Notes under the pieces: model-generated
The model's input: the letters and a program-made list of their open reading frames with translations, nothing else
Databases searched by the model: none
What the model was told of the DNA's origin: nothing
Program-made: the position numbers and the translations under genes
NCBI RefSeq assembly: GCF_001686925.1
Contig: NZ_LVEN01000002.1
Span: 276,017-340,016, forward strand
Length of the DNA stretch: 64,000 bases
Direction of reading: 5' to 3'
Source of the DNA: Flavobacterium piscis
GTDB lineage: Bacteria; Bacteroidota; Bacteroidia; Flavobacteriales; Flavobacteriaceae
In this document: piece after piece, positions 55,314-64,000 of the stretch
Position numbering within the stretch: position 1 is the first letter of the stretch
Layout: every line of letters begins with the position of its first letter

Positions 55314-56063
55314 CTAAAATAAAATAAGCATTCCGACTTCGATACCGTAATTATAAGATTTATGCTTTCCAAAAGCAATACTGGGATGAATGTAGGCCAT
55401 ATCATTTGAAGTTATTTTTCGGCCAAATTCTACGAAAGCATTATTGGGGTATCCTTTGTTTGTTGCATTGTACCTGAAAGCGACATCTGCTGCGATCCAG
55501 TTTTTGCCAAGAATACACATAAAGTAGTTTTCGAATGCTGTAGTATTAATATCACTTCGATTGTCTGATCCGGCAAAACTTATTTGATTCTCTAAAGAAG
55601 CAATCCAGAGTAGTTTTTTATCTTTTATATAAGAGCCATAAAACAGGGCAGGAGCAAAGACCCATTTTCCTGATCCCAAAGTTGGATCTGCTGCCGAGTT
55701 TGAAATGACTCTGGCTCTAAAAGCAACCCCTTTACTATGATTTAAATACGGAATGTAGCTTATGCCAACGCTAATATCACCAATTCCTGTTTTGTTTTCT
55801 GATAAAGTATTGGTAGATATTAAAGGAAGATCAACTCTTAAGTTCCATGCTTTATTGGCAATGGGATGTAAAAAACGAAGTTCCGTGGTATTATAAGAAC
55901 CTGTCTCTGTATCTAAATATTCATTAAAAAGTAAAATCGTTTTTAGATAATAATGATAACGTGCCTCTGTGTAAGGATTTTTTTGAGGCTTTATAGTATC
56001 CTGAGCTTTTGTAGAAAAAGTGATTAAAAGGAATAACAAATAAAATAGTTGTAATTTATTCAT
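55314..56063 (-). CDS. predicted outer-membrane beta-barrel protein
   Basis: The 249-residue protein has a signal peptide (MNKLQLFYLLFLLITFSTKAQ) and alternating hydrophobic/polar strands throughout (e.g. WNLRVDLPLI, FRARVISNS, AADVAFRYNATNKG), ending in a C-terminal ILF, typical of outer-membrane barrels. It resembles small porin-like or transporter-associated barrels; no specific family can be named. It is transcribed with or next to aroE, from which it is separated by a terminator. Confidence 0.7.
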   Translation of the reverse strand: MNKLQLFYLLFLLITFSTKAQDTIKPQKNPYTEARYHYYLKTILLFNEYLDTETGSYNTTELRFLHPIANKAWNLRVDLPLISTNTLSENKTGIGDISVGISYIPYLNHSKGVAFRARVISNSAADPTLGSGKWVFAPALFYGSYIKDKKLLWIASLENQISFAGSDNRSDINTTAFENYFMCILGKNWIAADVAFRYNATNKGYPNNAFVEFGRKITSNDMAYIHPSIAFGKHKSYNYGIEVGMLILF

Positions 56064-56098
56064 AACTACTTATTAATGAGTAGTCTAAATTACAAAAA

Positions 56099-56125
56099 AA
56101 AATACACTAGAGCTTAGTGTATTTT
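56099..56125 (-). terminator. terminator of the TPR-aroE operon
   Basis: AATACACTA and TAGTGTATT form a 9-base stem with a 5-base loop and T-run on the minus strand. Confidence 0.85.
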
Positions 56126-56131
56126 TTATTT

Positions 56132-56881
56132 TTATTTATTCCAGATTTTCCATGCTTTCTCTGCCTGAAAAATAAGCATATCGTAACCATTTTTTATTAC
56201 CGCACCTTTTTCTTTGGCATTTTTTAGAAACTGAGTTTCTGCCGGATTATAAATTAAATCGTAGGCAATATGTTTATCGGTAAAAAACTCATACGGAAGA
56301 TCAGGACAAGATTCTATATTTGGGCTTGTGCCAACAGGTGTACAATTGATTATGATTTTAAAATTGTCAAATGTAGTGGCATTTATAAGATTGTAATCGA
56401 TGATGTTTTCTTTTGCTTCTCTGGACACAAAAGTGTACGGAATACCAAGCTCACCCAATGCAAAAGCAACGCCTTTGGAAGCCCCGCCTGTACCCAGAAT
56501 AAGTGCTTTTTTATGATGCGGCTGTAATAACGGTTCTAATGATTTTTTGAAACCATAATAATCAGTGTTATAACCTTTTAATTTTCCGTTTTTGGTAAAT
56601 TTAATCGTGTTTACGGCACCAATTAAAGCTGCTTTTTTTGAAAGTTTATCTAGGAAGGGTATAACTTGTTCCTTGTAAGGAATCGTAACATTTAAACCTT
56701 TTAAATCGGGATTGTTTTTTACTAATTCAGTAAAATAATTAATTTCAGAGATGTCAAAGTTTTCGTAGCTGTTGCCGGCAAAAACTTCATCGCTAAATTT
56801 TTCTGTAAAATATCCTTTTGAAAATGAGTAACCAATATTACGGCCTAACAAGCCAAAACGTCTTCTTAAAATATCAATCAT
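56132..56881 (-). CDS. aroE: shikimate dehydrogenase
   Basis: AroE reduces 3-dehydroshikimate to shikimate with NADPH in aromatic amino acid synthesis. The 249-residue protein is on the short side of the family. It starts FGLLGRNIGYSFSKGYFTEKF (the usual SxS substrate motif is Ser-Phe-Ser), has LKGLNVTIPYKEQVIPFLD with catalytic Lys, GYNTDYYGF with substrate Asp, and the NADP loop ALILGTGGASKGVAFAL. Its start codon overlaps the stop of the upstream TPR gene (TAATG), so the two are coupled. Confidence 0.95.
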   Translation of the reverse strand: MIDILRRRFGLLGRNIGYSFSKGYFTEKFSDEVFAGNSYENFDISEINYFTELVKNNPDLKGLNVTIPYKEQVIPFLDKLSKKAALIGAVNTIKFTKNGKLKGYNTDYYGFKKSLEPLLQPHHKKALILGTGGASKGVAFALGELGIPYTFVSREAKENIIDYNLINATTFDNFKIIINCTPVGTSPNIESCPDLPYEFFTDKHIAYDLIYNPAETQFLKNAKEKGAVIKNGYDMLIFQAEKAWKIWNK

Positions 56882-58278
56882 TATTGTTTTCTATGTTTTT
56901 CTATATAATTTTTCACCGTTTTTTTTGACCATACTACCGGAAATAAATCTTCGATTAGGATGTAATTATCAAAATTCAAACGTAAACCGTTACTTAAGTG
57001 AAATTTCGCTTTGGTATTATCCTGAATCATGAAATATAATCCTGCCAAACGATATTCGATCTCGTTTTCTTCAGGGAAATATTCTGTAGCTTGTAGTAAA
57101 GTTTGAATAGCGCTTTCGAATTCTCCTAAAAATTGAAGAATGTCAACCCAAAACAACCAGGTGTCAAGAGCATAATCTCCAAATTCTACTGCTTTTCTAT
57201 AACCAAATTCCGCTTCTTCAAAAAAGTTCATTTGTTTATTGATCGTTGCATAACGTTTCCAGTACAAGCGATTTTGATTGTCGATAGCTAATGCTTTATT
57301 GACAAAAAATAAGGCTTTCTGAAAGTTTTTCTGGCGAACATAAAAATCTGTAATGGCAATCCATCCTTTGTCTAAAAGCGGATCTTCATGTACGGTTTGA
57401 TTGTAATATTGAAGTGCTTTTACAGCATTACCCAGTTTTTCGTAGCATTTCCCTATACGCAATAGCGCATAAGAAGTAGCATCGTCTAACTCGATGGTTC
57501 TGTTATAACTTTCGATAGCTTCAGCGTATTTTTTAAGACGCTCATAGGCTTTTGCCTTTTCCATAAAAGCACCTAAAAACTCATCGTCAATCAGTGTTGC
57601 ATAATCAAAAGCGCGAATCGCATTTTCATATTCTTTTACTCCATAATGTAAACGTCCAAGCTGATGCCAGGCGATTTCGCTGTATGGGTTTTTATTGATG
57701 TACTCGTTGAGATAAACAATGGCTTCCTGGTTTTGGTCTAAAAATTCAAAACAATATACCACGTTATATAAGGCCGACTGGTCTTCTAAATCTTCTTCAA
57801 GACATTTGATAAAACTGTCTTTTGCCATCTCGAGGTTATCCATAAAAAGATATTCCATTCCGATCAAGTTGTACACGTCGGCGTAGTCGTCTGTATATTG
57901 CAGGGCAATTTTAAGCAATTCTACTGCTTTTTCGTGTTGATCTCTTTTAGAACAGATATTGGCTTTCTGGATGTAAATTTCCTCGTTGTTAGGTTCGATT
58001 GCATATAGCTCATTTAAGAGCTTCTCGGCGATCTCTAGTTTGTCGTCGTAAACCAACATTTCTACTTGTACTAATTTTAAGCCCGTAGATTTTGGGTGTT
58101 GGTCTAATGCAAGTTTCAAGGCCTTCTTTGCTAAATTAGCCTTGCCTATGTCTAAATAATGAAGAATAATTTCTTCGAATTCTTCAGAATCAAAAAAGAG
58201 TACTTTGTTAGTTTTTAACATCGACTCAAATTTGGATAGGGATAGGTTATAATCTTCTTCTTCGTTGCTTAATTGCAT
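56881..58278 (-). CDS. large tetratricopeptide-repeat protein
   Basis: The 465-residue protein consists almost entirely of TPR-like pairs, roughly twelve, from residue 30 to 440 (e.g. YADVYNLIGMEYLFMDNLEMA, EIAWHQLGRLHYGVKEYENAI, SYALLRIGKCYEKLGNAVKAL). It lacks a signal peptide, so it is cytosolic. Its role is unknown; it is a conserved partner of aroE in Flavobacteriaceae gene orders. No promoter was found close by. Confidence 0.85.
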   Translation of the reverse strand: MQLSNEEEDYNLSLSKFESMLKTNKVLFFDSEEFEEIILHYLDIGKANLAKKALKLALDQHPKSTGLKLVQVEMLVYDDKLEIAEKLLNELYAIEPNNEEIYIQKANICSKRDQHEKAVELLKIALQYTDDYADVYNLIGMEYLFMDNLEMAKDSFIKCLEEDLEDQSALYNVVYCFEFLDQNQEAIVYLNEYINKNPYSEIAWHQLGRLHYGVKEYENAIRAFDYATLIDDEFLGAFMEKAKAYERLKKYAEAIESYNRTIELDDATSYALLRIGKCYEKLGNAVKALQYYNQTVHEDPLLDKGWIAITDFYVRQKNFQKALFFVNKALAIDNQNRLYWKRYATINKQMNFFEEAEFGYRKAVEFGDYALDTWLFWVDILQFLGEFESAIQTLLQATEYFPEENEIEYRLAGLYFMIQDNTKAKFHLSNGLRLNFDNYILIEDLFPVVWSKKTVKNYIEKHRKQ

Positions 58279-58465
58279 ACTGTCTTTATTTGAAATTAGC
58301 CTGTTATAAATTTAGGCAACCATATTATTGTTGTGAGGAATGAGAATTAATTGTTGTGAACAATTTAATTAACAATATGGACAGAATTTTATCCTGTTTT
58401 AAGTTATAATCTTAGATCTGTAAAAGAGTTAGATTTGATTTTTATTATATTTTTATTTAACCGTG

Positions 58466-58548
58466 AATCCTAGCCCTGATAGCAGCGATATCCTTTTGTT
58501 CCGCCGCGACGGACAAAAGATAATGCGGATAGCGGGAATAGCTCTTAA
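58466..58548 (+). repeat. structured intergenic repeat, CCTAGCCCTGATAG family, copy 2
   Basis: The element reads ATCCTAGCCCTGATAGCAGC, then ATATCC, a hairpin of CTTTTG and CAAAAG enclosing TCCG/CGGA (58493-58519), then GATAATGCGGATAGCGGGAA. It matches 18851-18936 in outline, but the inner stem bases differ on both sides while pairing is kept (TTTTTT/AAAAAA there, TCCG/CGGA here). It directly follows the stop of the class III aminotransferase gene on its downstream side. Confidence 0.75.
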
Positions 58549-59745
58549 TTAAACTACTTGTTCTTTTTTTATGATTTCATCCATAACGCTTAATATTATG
58601 GCACAACCTTCTTTTATTTCTTCATCAGAAATGGTTAATGGCGGTGTTATTCGTATTGCACATCCTTCAAACAGCAACCAGAATAAAATGAGCCCTTTGT
58701 CCTGACAGTTTAAAATAACCTGATTTGTTATTTCGGCACTTTCTGTCATGGCGGCAAGCATTAATCCTTTTCCTCTAACTTCCTTTATCAAAGGATGTAC
58801 CAAAAGTGATCTGAAGAGTTTTTCCTTATTTAATGTATCTTGCATTAAATTTGTTTCAGTTAATTCCTGCAAAGTAGCAAGACAGGCTGACGCAATGACA
58901 GGATGACCTCCAAAAGTAGTGATATGGCCCAGTTTAGGGTTTTCGGTTAAGAGATCCATTTTTTCTGCCGAAGCAGTAAAAGCACCAACCGGCATTCCAC
59001 CTCCCATTCCTTTTCCCATAACAACAATATCGGGAACTACGTCATAGTTCTGAAAACCAAATAGTTTACCGGTTCTTCCAAACCCAGGCTGAATTTCATC
59101 GACAATCATCATTGCTCCAACTTCATCACAGCGTTTGCGCACTTTTTGCAGATAATTATTTTCGGGCTGAATAAATCCTGCACCTCCCTGAATAGTTTCT
59201 AAAAGTATTGCGGCTGTTCTGGTGGTTATTTTTTGTAAATCTTCTTCGTTATTGAAGGTGATAAAATCAACATCCGGAAGCAGCGGGCGAAAGGCTTGTT
59301 TGCGTTCTTCGAATCCCATAACGCTCATAGATCCCATTGTGTTTCCATGATACGCGTTATGACAAGAAATAAGCTGACTGCGCCCTGTTGTTCTTTTTGC
59401 TAATTTAAGTGCCCCTTCGATAGCTTCTGTACCTGAATTGACTAAATAAGTTTTGTTTAGAGATTCGGGCAGGAGTGAAGCCAGTAATTTGCAATACTGA
59501 ACGGCCGGACTTTGAGAATATTCGCCGTACACCATGACGTGAGAATATTTGTCCAGCTGATCTTTGATGGCCTGATTGACTCTTGGGTGCTGATGACCAA
59601 GTGTACAAGCCGAAACTCCCGCAACAAAATCTAAGTATTTTTTATTGTTTGTGTCGTAAATAAAGGAACCAATGGCGTGAGAAACTTCCATTCCCAGAGG
59701 ATAAGGAGAAGTTTGTGCCTGGTATTTTATAAAATCTGGATTCAC
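58549..59745 (-). CDS. class III PLP-dependent aminotransferase (ArgD/ornithine-type)
   Basis: The enzyme transfers an omega-amino group, typically from acetylornithine or similar. The 398-residue protein is full length: NSGTEAIEGALKLAKR, AYHGNTMGSMSVMG, MIVDEIQPGFGRTGKLFGF and the cofactor lysine in VVMGKGMGGGMPVGAF, then HITTFGGHPVIASA. Sequence alone does not separate acetylornithine, ornithine and other donors, so no symbol is given. The start is GTG 59745 (VNPDFIKYQ), since no nearby in-frame ATG fits. It is followed immediately by a structured repeat. Confidence 0.88.
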   Translation of the reverse strand: MNPDFIKYQAQTSPYPLGMEVSHAIGSFIYDTNNKKYLDFVAGVSACTLGHQHPRVNQAIKDQLDKYSHVMVYGEYSQSPAVQYCKLLASLLPESLNKTYLVNSGTEAIEGALKLAKRTTGRSQLISCHNAYHGNTMGSMSVMGFEERKQAFRPLLPDVDFITFNNEEDLQKITTRTAAILLETIQGGAGFIQPENNYLQKVRKRCDEVGAMMIVDEIQPGFGRTGKLFGFQNYDVVPDIVVMGKGMGGGMPVGAFTASAEKMDLLTENPKLGHITTFGGHPVIASACLATLQELTETNLMQDTLNKEKLFRSLLVHPLIKEVRGKGLMLAAMTESAEITNQVILNCQDKGLILFWLLFEGCAIRITPPLTISDEEIKEGCAIILSVMDEIIKKEQVV

Positions 59746-59774
59746 TTGTTGTTTGTTTAAAAAGTTTTAGGTTT

Positions 59775-59952
59775 CAAGTTGACTAAAAACTGTGAATGAA
59801 TTTAACCGCAAAGATCGCAAAGTTTACTAAGATTTAGCTCAAGATTATATTATTAAAATGCAAAGTTCGCAAGCTTTGTAAACTAAAAACTGACACTGCG
59901 ACTAATTTTACCGTAAAAAGATGAAACTGAAAACTGCGACTGCGACTGAAAA
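59775..59952 (-). repeat. CAGT-rich and CGCAAAG repeats before the aminotransferase gene
   Basis: CCGCAAAGATCGCAAAG lies at 59804-59822 and AAAGTTCGCAAGC at 59859-59874. The flanks read ACTAAAAACTG and ACTGCGACTGCGACTGAAAAC, a degenerate CAGTCGCAGT pattern on the minus strand. No gene is present between 59746 and 59952. Confidence 0.65.
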
Positions 59953-61632
59953 CTATTTCTTAGTCTTAGTAGTAGCTTTCGTAGTACTGGTTTTAACAGC
60001 TGGTTTCTTTTTGTCGTAATCGAGCGTTTCTTTCCTGACTTTCATTGGCGTATTTTTGTCTTTGGCTTCCTGATCTTTTCCTTCCTGGACCAGTTTGTCA
60101 TTGAGTTCATTGTCTTCGGCGGTAAAAATATCGTCTTTCGATTTTATTCGCTCGTCGCCACGCCATTTTAAACCTTTTAGTTTACGGGCATTTTCGGGTA
60201 AATCGGCTTCGGGGTAAACGTCACCGTCTACTTTATTGAAGAATGTAATGGTTTCGATATCATTATTCTCTAAAATAAGATTGATTTTACTGCTCACATT
60301 TTTATTGATTCCAATGAGTTCATTAGCGTCATTTCGCATGTAATAAACGACCTCAGTATTTTTGATCACATCAACGTCATGTAATTTTCCTTCTTTGAAT
60401 TTTCCGAATAAATTGAGCCCCTTGACCTGATTATAACCTGTTCCGAGGGTATCCCGCGAGACTATAAAAGTGTTGTTGAGGACTTTTAAGGAATCTAGTT
60501 TCTTGGTGGTATTATCGCCAATTAAGTGCATAATATCTCCTGTAATCTGGCTTTCTCCATTCCAAAGAATTGGATTTCCAATTAATTTTGTCAATGCAGT
60601 TTTAGAGTTTGAATGAATCGAATCACATTTTCCGCTCATATCTATTTTATAGAAACGAACATTTTTATAAGCTCTTAAAATTCGTTCGCCTTCTTTTCCG
60701 GTAACCATTAATTTTTGTCCGTGAATGTAAACCGAATCTTTTTCGACAAGATTTATTGCTACGGCTCTTTTAGTTACATACATCGAATCTTTTAGTTTGT
60801 AAATTTCGGCGTAATGACCTTTTACTATTCCGCGATTGATGGAGTCAGTAATTTTTACATTTCGTGTTGCAGAAGCAAATTCAATATTTCGATTGTAATA
60901 TAAACTATCCCCTTCTATAAGGCGATCATCATATTTTATGTAAGACCGCCTTAAAAAATGTGCGAGGTTTTTCTTGGTGTCGTAAAACCCTTTTTCAGTA
61001 TAAATATAATTTGCCTGACTGGTAATGGTTGATGGGCCAAATAAATACGTATGTCCTGAATTACTGTAATAATCCAAGTGATTTGATTTAATCACATATT
61101 TTGGATTCGTAATAGTAACTTCTGTCAGGAATTGAAATTTTTTCTCGGCTACAAAATACCTTCCTGATTTACTTACCAAAGTATTGTCTTTGTTTACAAT
61201 CGTACCTTTTGTGTTATAAAAAACCTGTTGAATATTTCGATCAAAATTAATAGTATCTGTTCGTAAAGTAGCATCTGGAGAGGTCATAACAGCATCTCCG
61301 GTGGCGAAAGCTTTCTTTGAATTTCCGCTATATTCTGCATATTTACTGTTCAGGAATAAAGTATCACCCTGCACTAATTGTACATTCCCAAATGCTTTAA
61401 GGTAGTTTTCTTTCTTAAAAACGTAGGCTTTATTACAAGTTAATACAATCCCGTCATGATTTACTTTTACATTTCCAGTCAATAGAACTCCATCAGGTAC
61501 TAAGACTTCATTGACTTCGACCAAATCTGCATTTTCAATGTTAATTGTTTTTGGCTGTGGTGCCTGAGCAAAAATGAATTGAACGCTTAATAATAGCAAA
61601 CAATAGAATATGAAAAATAGTGATTTCTTCAA
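59953..61632 (-). CDS. OstA/LptA-type lipopolysaccharide transport protein
   Basis: The 559-residue protein has a signal peptide (MKKSLFFIFYCLLLLSVQFIFAQ), an N-terminal OstA-like beta-jellyroll (about 25-210, with VLLTGNVKVNHDGIVLTCNKAYVF and AFGNVQLVQGDTLFLNS), a long beta-rich middle, and a Lys/Thr-rich basic C-terminus. OstA/LptA proteins bridge the periplasm for lipopolysaccharide transport. In Bacteroidota this long form is common and its precise place in the Lpt bridge is not established. Confidence 0.86.
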   Translation of the reverse strand: MKKSLFFIFYCLLLLSVQFIFAQAPQPKTINIENADLVEVNEVLVPDGVLLTGNVKVNHDGIVLTCNKAYVFKKENYLKAFGNVQLVQGDTLFLNSKYAEYSGNSKKAFATGDAVMTSPDATLRTDTINFDRNIQQVFYNTKGTIVNKDNTLVSKSGRYFVAEKKFQFLTEVTITNPKYVIKSNHLDYYSNSGHTYLFGPSTITSQANYIYTEKGFYDTKKNLAHFLRRSYIKYDDRLIEGDSLYYNRNIEFASATRNVKITDSINRGIVKGHYAEIYKLKDSMYVTKRAVAINLVEKDSVYIHGQKLMVTGKEGERILRAYKNVRFYKIDMSGKCDSIHSNSKTALTKLIGNPILWNGESQITGDIMHLIGDNTTKKLDSLKVLNNTFIVSRDTLGTGYNQVKGLNLFGKFKEGKLHDVDVIKNTEVVYYMRNDANELIGINKNVSSKINLILENNDIETITFFNKVDGDVYPEADLPENARKLKGLKWRGDERIKSKDDIFTAEDNELNDKLVQEGKDQEAKDKNTPMKVRKETLDYDKKKPAVKTSTTKATTKTKK

Positions 61633-61699
61633 TTGATTAAATTTTTGTCAAATTTATGAAAAAGGATATAACCTTTACTGATATTAGGATTAAATTATA

Positions 61700-61940
61700 G
61701 TTTTTTAGGTACAAAGGTTTTCCTATTAGGTTCAAAGTTGCGTAGGTTCAAAGGAACAAAGTTTTAAGTTTTCAAAACTACTGTGATATTTCTGGTAAAT
61801 GGATTTTACAGGTTGCATATATCGTAGAGATGCACAGCAGTCGATTTAACAGAAAGAAAAGAGATAATTCGAATGTTTCTTTAATTCATCTGGAAAAAAC
61901 TTTGTGTCTTTGGACCTTTGCTCCTTGAACTTTTAAATTA
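61700..61940 (+). repeat. GGTTCAAAGG/CTTTGTGTC repeat region upstream of the GH13 gene
   Basis: GGTTCAAAGTTGCGTAGG, GTTCAAAGGAACAAAG and, further on, ACTTTGTGTCTTTGG and CCTTTGCTCCTTGAAC face each other in inverted orientation across about 150 bases. They belong to the AAAG/CTTTG families. The 466-base gap 61633-62098 has no gene I can support. Confidence 0.6.
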
Positions 61941-62098
61941 TCAACAAAATACAGTACTATTTCGTTATAGTTGATTTTTTATGTAATGTCTTAATGTAAT
62001 ATGATTTTTGTTTGATTTGAATTTTAAAAATTAGTTTAAATTTAGAAAATAGTTTACGGATGTTTAGTCAGGAAACTATTAGTTTATAAAAAACGAAT

Positions 62099-63970
62099 AT
62101 GATAGATAAAAAAGTTTTTGTTGCGGGATTGGCTGCAACCATGCTGTTTTCTGCATGTAAAACCACAGATTTAAAAATGAATATAAAAAAAGAAGAAGCT
62201 CCTGCTGATAGGAAAATTGTAGTATATCAGGTTTTTACACGTTTATTTGGAAATAAAAATACAACCAATAAACCTTGGGGAACAATTGAAGAGAATGGTG
62301 TTGGAAAATTTAATGATTTTACAGAGAAAGCACTTCATGAAATCAAAGATTTAGGTGTTACTTACATTTGGTATACCGGTGTTCCGCATCATGCGTTGGT
62401 GAGAGATTATAAGGCTTACGGAATATCTGATGATGATCCAGAAGTCGTAAAAGGCCGTGCCGGATCTCCATATGCTGTAAAAGATTATTATAATGTAAAT
62501 CCTGATTTGGCGCTAAATCCAGCGAACAGACTGCAGGAATTTGAAGATTTGATTAGTCGCACGCATAATGCAGGTCTAAAAGTTATTATTGATATTGTGC
62601 CCAATCATATTGCCAGAAAATATGAGGGGAAAAATAATCCCGAAGGTGTAAAGGATTTTGGTGCCGATGACAATGTAAATATTGAGTACAGCAGAGATAA
62701 TAATTTTTATTATATCCCCAATCACCATTTTGAAATTCCGGATAATGATGTTCCGTTAAACGGAGAAAAGAATCCGCTTGTTGATGGAGTATTTGATGAA
62801 AATCCTGCAAAATGGACAGGTAATGGTTCCCGTAAAGTAAAGCCGGATCAAAATGACTGGTATGAAACGGTAAAAGTAAATTACGGAATTCGTCCGGATG
62901 GTTCGAAAGATTTCCCGGAACTTCCAGCAGGATTTGATCAGAAAACGTATCAGGAACATTTTGCTTTTTGGCAGGATAAAGATGTGCCGGATTCCTGGAA
63001 AAAGTTTCAATCGATAGCTTTGTACTGGACGGCAAAAGGTGTTGATGGTTTTCGTTACGATATGGCCGAAATGGTTCCGTATGAATTTTGGAGTTATATG
63101 AACTCCGCTATCAAAATGAAAAATCCAAATGCTTTTTTATTGGCAGAAGTATATAACCCGAATGAATATCGTAATTACATTCGTTTAGGAAAAATGGACT
63201 ATTTATATGATAAAGTCGAGACGTATGATAAACTGAAAGATATCATTCGCGGAAAATCTTCTCCTGACGGATTATCGGATATTCAGAAAGGAATGGCAGA
63301 TATCGAACACAATATGCTTCATTTCTTAGACAATCATGACGAACAACGCTTAGCAAGTTCTGAATTTGCCGGAACTCCTGAACGCGGAAAACCTTTAATG
63401 GTGGTTTCTACGACAATTAGTACGTCGCCAACAATGGTTTATTTTGGTCAGGAAGTAGGAGAGGCCGGAAATGAAAATGCCGGTTTTGGAACCCGTTCGA
63501 GAACTTCTATTTTTGATTATATTGGTGTTCCTAATCATCAACGTTGGATGAATGATGGGAAATTTGATGGAGGTCAACTTTCAGAATCAGAAAAAAAACT
63601 TCGCGATTTTTATAAGCGATTGCTTAATTTTTCTATTAATAGTCCCGCTCTGATGGGAAGTTTTCAGGAAATTCAGTCTGTAAATCGTGAGAAATGTGCG
63701 GGCTATGACGAATTAATTTACTCATATGTTCGTTGGTCTGAAAATCAAAAATTGATTGTTGTGGCGAATTTTTCTTCGGAAAAAACAAGTGAGTTTGAAT
63801 TGAAAATTCCTGCTGATGTTATTTCTAAATGGAATTTGAAAGATGGTTCTTATGTGCTTTTAGATCAATTGTATTTGCAAAGTAAAACGTATTTTACGGT
63901 AAAGAATGGAGAAGGAGTGGTGAGAATTAAAATATTGCCTTCGGAATCATTTATTTATGAAGTAAAATAG
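62099..63970 (+). CDS. GH13 alpha-amylase family glycoside hydrolase, predicted lipoprotein
   Basis: The 623-residue protein has a lipoprotein signal (LAATMLFSAC, Cys20) and a complete (beta/alpha)8 GH13 catalytic domain. The active-site residues are Asp321 in VDGFRYDMAEM (nucleophile), Glu350 in FLLAEVYNPNEY (acid/base) and Asp414 in FLDNHDEQRL. A beta-sandwich C-domain follows. Typical substrates are alpha-glucans, but the exact one cannot be read. There is no SusC/SusD pair in the window. Confidence 0.92.
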   Translation: MIDKKVFVAGLAATMLFSACKTTDLKMNIKKEEAPADRKIVVYQVFTRLFGNKNTTNKPWGTIEENGVGKFNDFTEKALHEIKDLGVTYIWYTGVPHHALVRDYKAYGISDDDPEVVKGRAGSPYAVKDYYNVNPDLALNPANRLQEFEDLISRTHNAGLKVIIDIVPNHIARKYEGKNNPEGVKDFGADDNVNIEYSRDNNFYYIPNHHFEIPDNDVPLNGEKNPLVDGVFDENPAKWTGNGSRKVKPDQNDWYETVKVNYGIRPDGSKDFPELPAGFDQKTYQEHFAFWQDKDVPDSWKKFQSIALYWTAKGVDGFRYDMAEMVPYEFWSYMNSAIKMKNPNAFLLAEVYNPNEYRNYIRLGKMDYLYDKVETYDKLKDIIRGKSSPDGLSDIQKGMADIEHNMLHFLDNHDEQRLASSEFAGTPERGKPLMVVSTTISTSPTMVYFGQEVGEAGNENAGFGTRSRTSIFDYIGVPNHQRWMNDGKFDGGQLSESEKKLRDFYKRLLNFSINSPALMGSFQEIQSVNREKCAGYDELIYSYVRWSENQKLIVVANFSSEKTSEFELKIPADVISKWNLKDGSYVLLDQLYLQSKTYFTVKNGEGVVRIKILPSESFIYEVK

Positions 63971-63980
63971 GGTTCTCACA

Positions 63981-64000
63981 TAATAATAATAATAATAATA
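63981..64000 (+). repeat. AAT triplet repeat at the window end
   Basis: Six or more ATA/AAT triplets run to the end of the window, so their full length is not visible. Confidence 0.7.

Noticed and set aside
62586..63035. 149-codon minus-strand frame
   Set aside because: It is a shadow of the GH13 gene, which carries all catalytic residues.

Overview
The window reads as a chromosomal segment of a low-GC Bacteroidota, almost certainly a Flavobacterium or close relative. Supporting signs are A+T-rich DNA, almost no Shine-Dalgarno sequences before genes, repeated -7 promoter elements of the form TAnnTTTG, lipoprotein signal peptides ending in Cys followed by Ser/Asp, a T9SS-like C-terminal tail on two secreted proteins, and the typical flavobacterial set of DUF349, aroE, TPR and OstA genes. 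I see no rRNA, tRNA, CRISPR array or prophage. The only intact mobile element is one IS3-family insertion sequence.

Layout. 1-7.8 kb: msrB, a membrane-anchored unknown, prfB (release factor 2 with a programmed +1 frameshift), threonine aldolase, bifunctional AdhE and a YbaB nucleoid protein. 7.9-14.4 kb: oligopeptidase B, a cysteine-synthase-like enzyme, a tandem pair of LamG-domain secreted paralogues and two tiny envelope proteins. 14.4-25 kb: yebC, a tail-specific protease, gcvT, nnrD, a HipA-like kinase plus DUF3037 pair, a pectate lyase facing a Crp-family regulator across a possible LacI-type operator, HutD/Ves and a GNAT acetyltransferase. 25-29.7 kb is the accessory part: four small unknown genes, the IS3 element, a truncated lipoprotein remnant and an intact lipoprotein. 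29.7-35.3 kb is the threonine operon thrA-thrB-thrC, preceded by a threonine-rich leader ORF that looks like an attenuator. 35.7-45.3 kb: an aromatic amino acid/histidine ammonia-lyase, a Pit phosphate transporter with its DUF47 partner, a SUKH/HEAT-like protein, a PadR-HAAS-serine hydrolase operon, a DUF421 protein and a RimB-RimK-type fusion. 45.4-64 kb: clpC, gyrA, a TPR protein, OsmC, DUF349, an outer-membrane beta-barrel candidate, aroE, a large TPR protein, a class III aminotransferase, an OstA/LptA-type protein and a GH13 amylase lipoprotein.

How the genes work together. Threonine metabolism is seen at both ends: synthesis (thrABC, apparently sensed through translation of threonine codons in a leader) and breakdown (threonine aldolase). 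Polysaccharide use is represented by the pectate lyase and the GH13 lipoprotein. Phosphate uptake (DUF47 plus Pit), protein quality control (ClpC, S41 protease, oligopeptidase B) and translation factors (RF2, YebC, possible ribosomal-protein modification by RimK) make up much of the rest.

The intergenic DNA is unusual. Many gaps hold members of several dispersed, mostly palindromic repeat families (CGCAAAG-rich hairpins, CTTCGACTTCGCTCAG hairpins, a CCTAGCCCTGATAG element). Two families keep their stems by compensatory changes between copies. They lie mostly just downstream of genes and inside the thr operon. The best candidates for little-described biology are the thr leader, the HipA-like/DUF3037 pair, the structured repeat families and the 25-residue membrane peptide.
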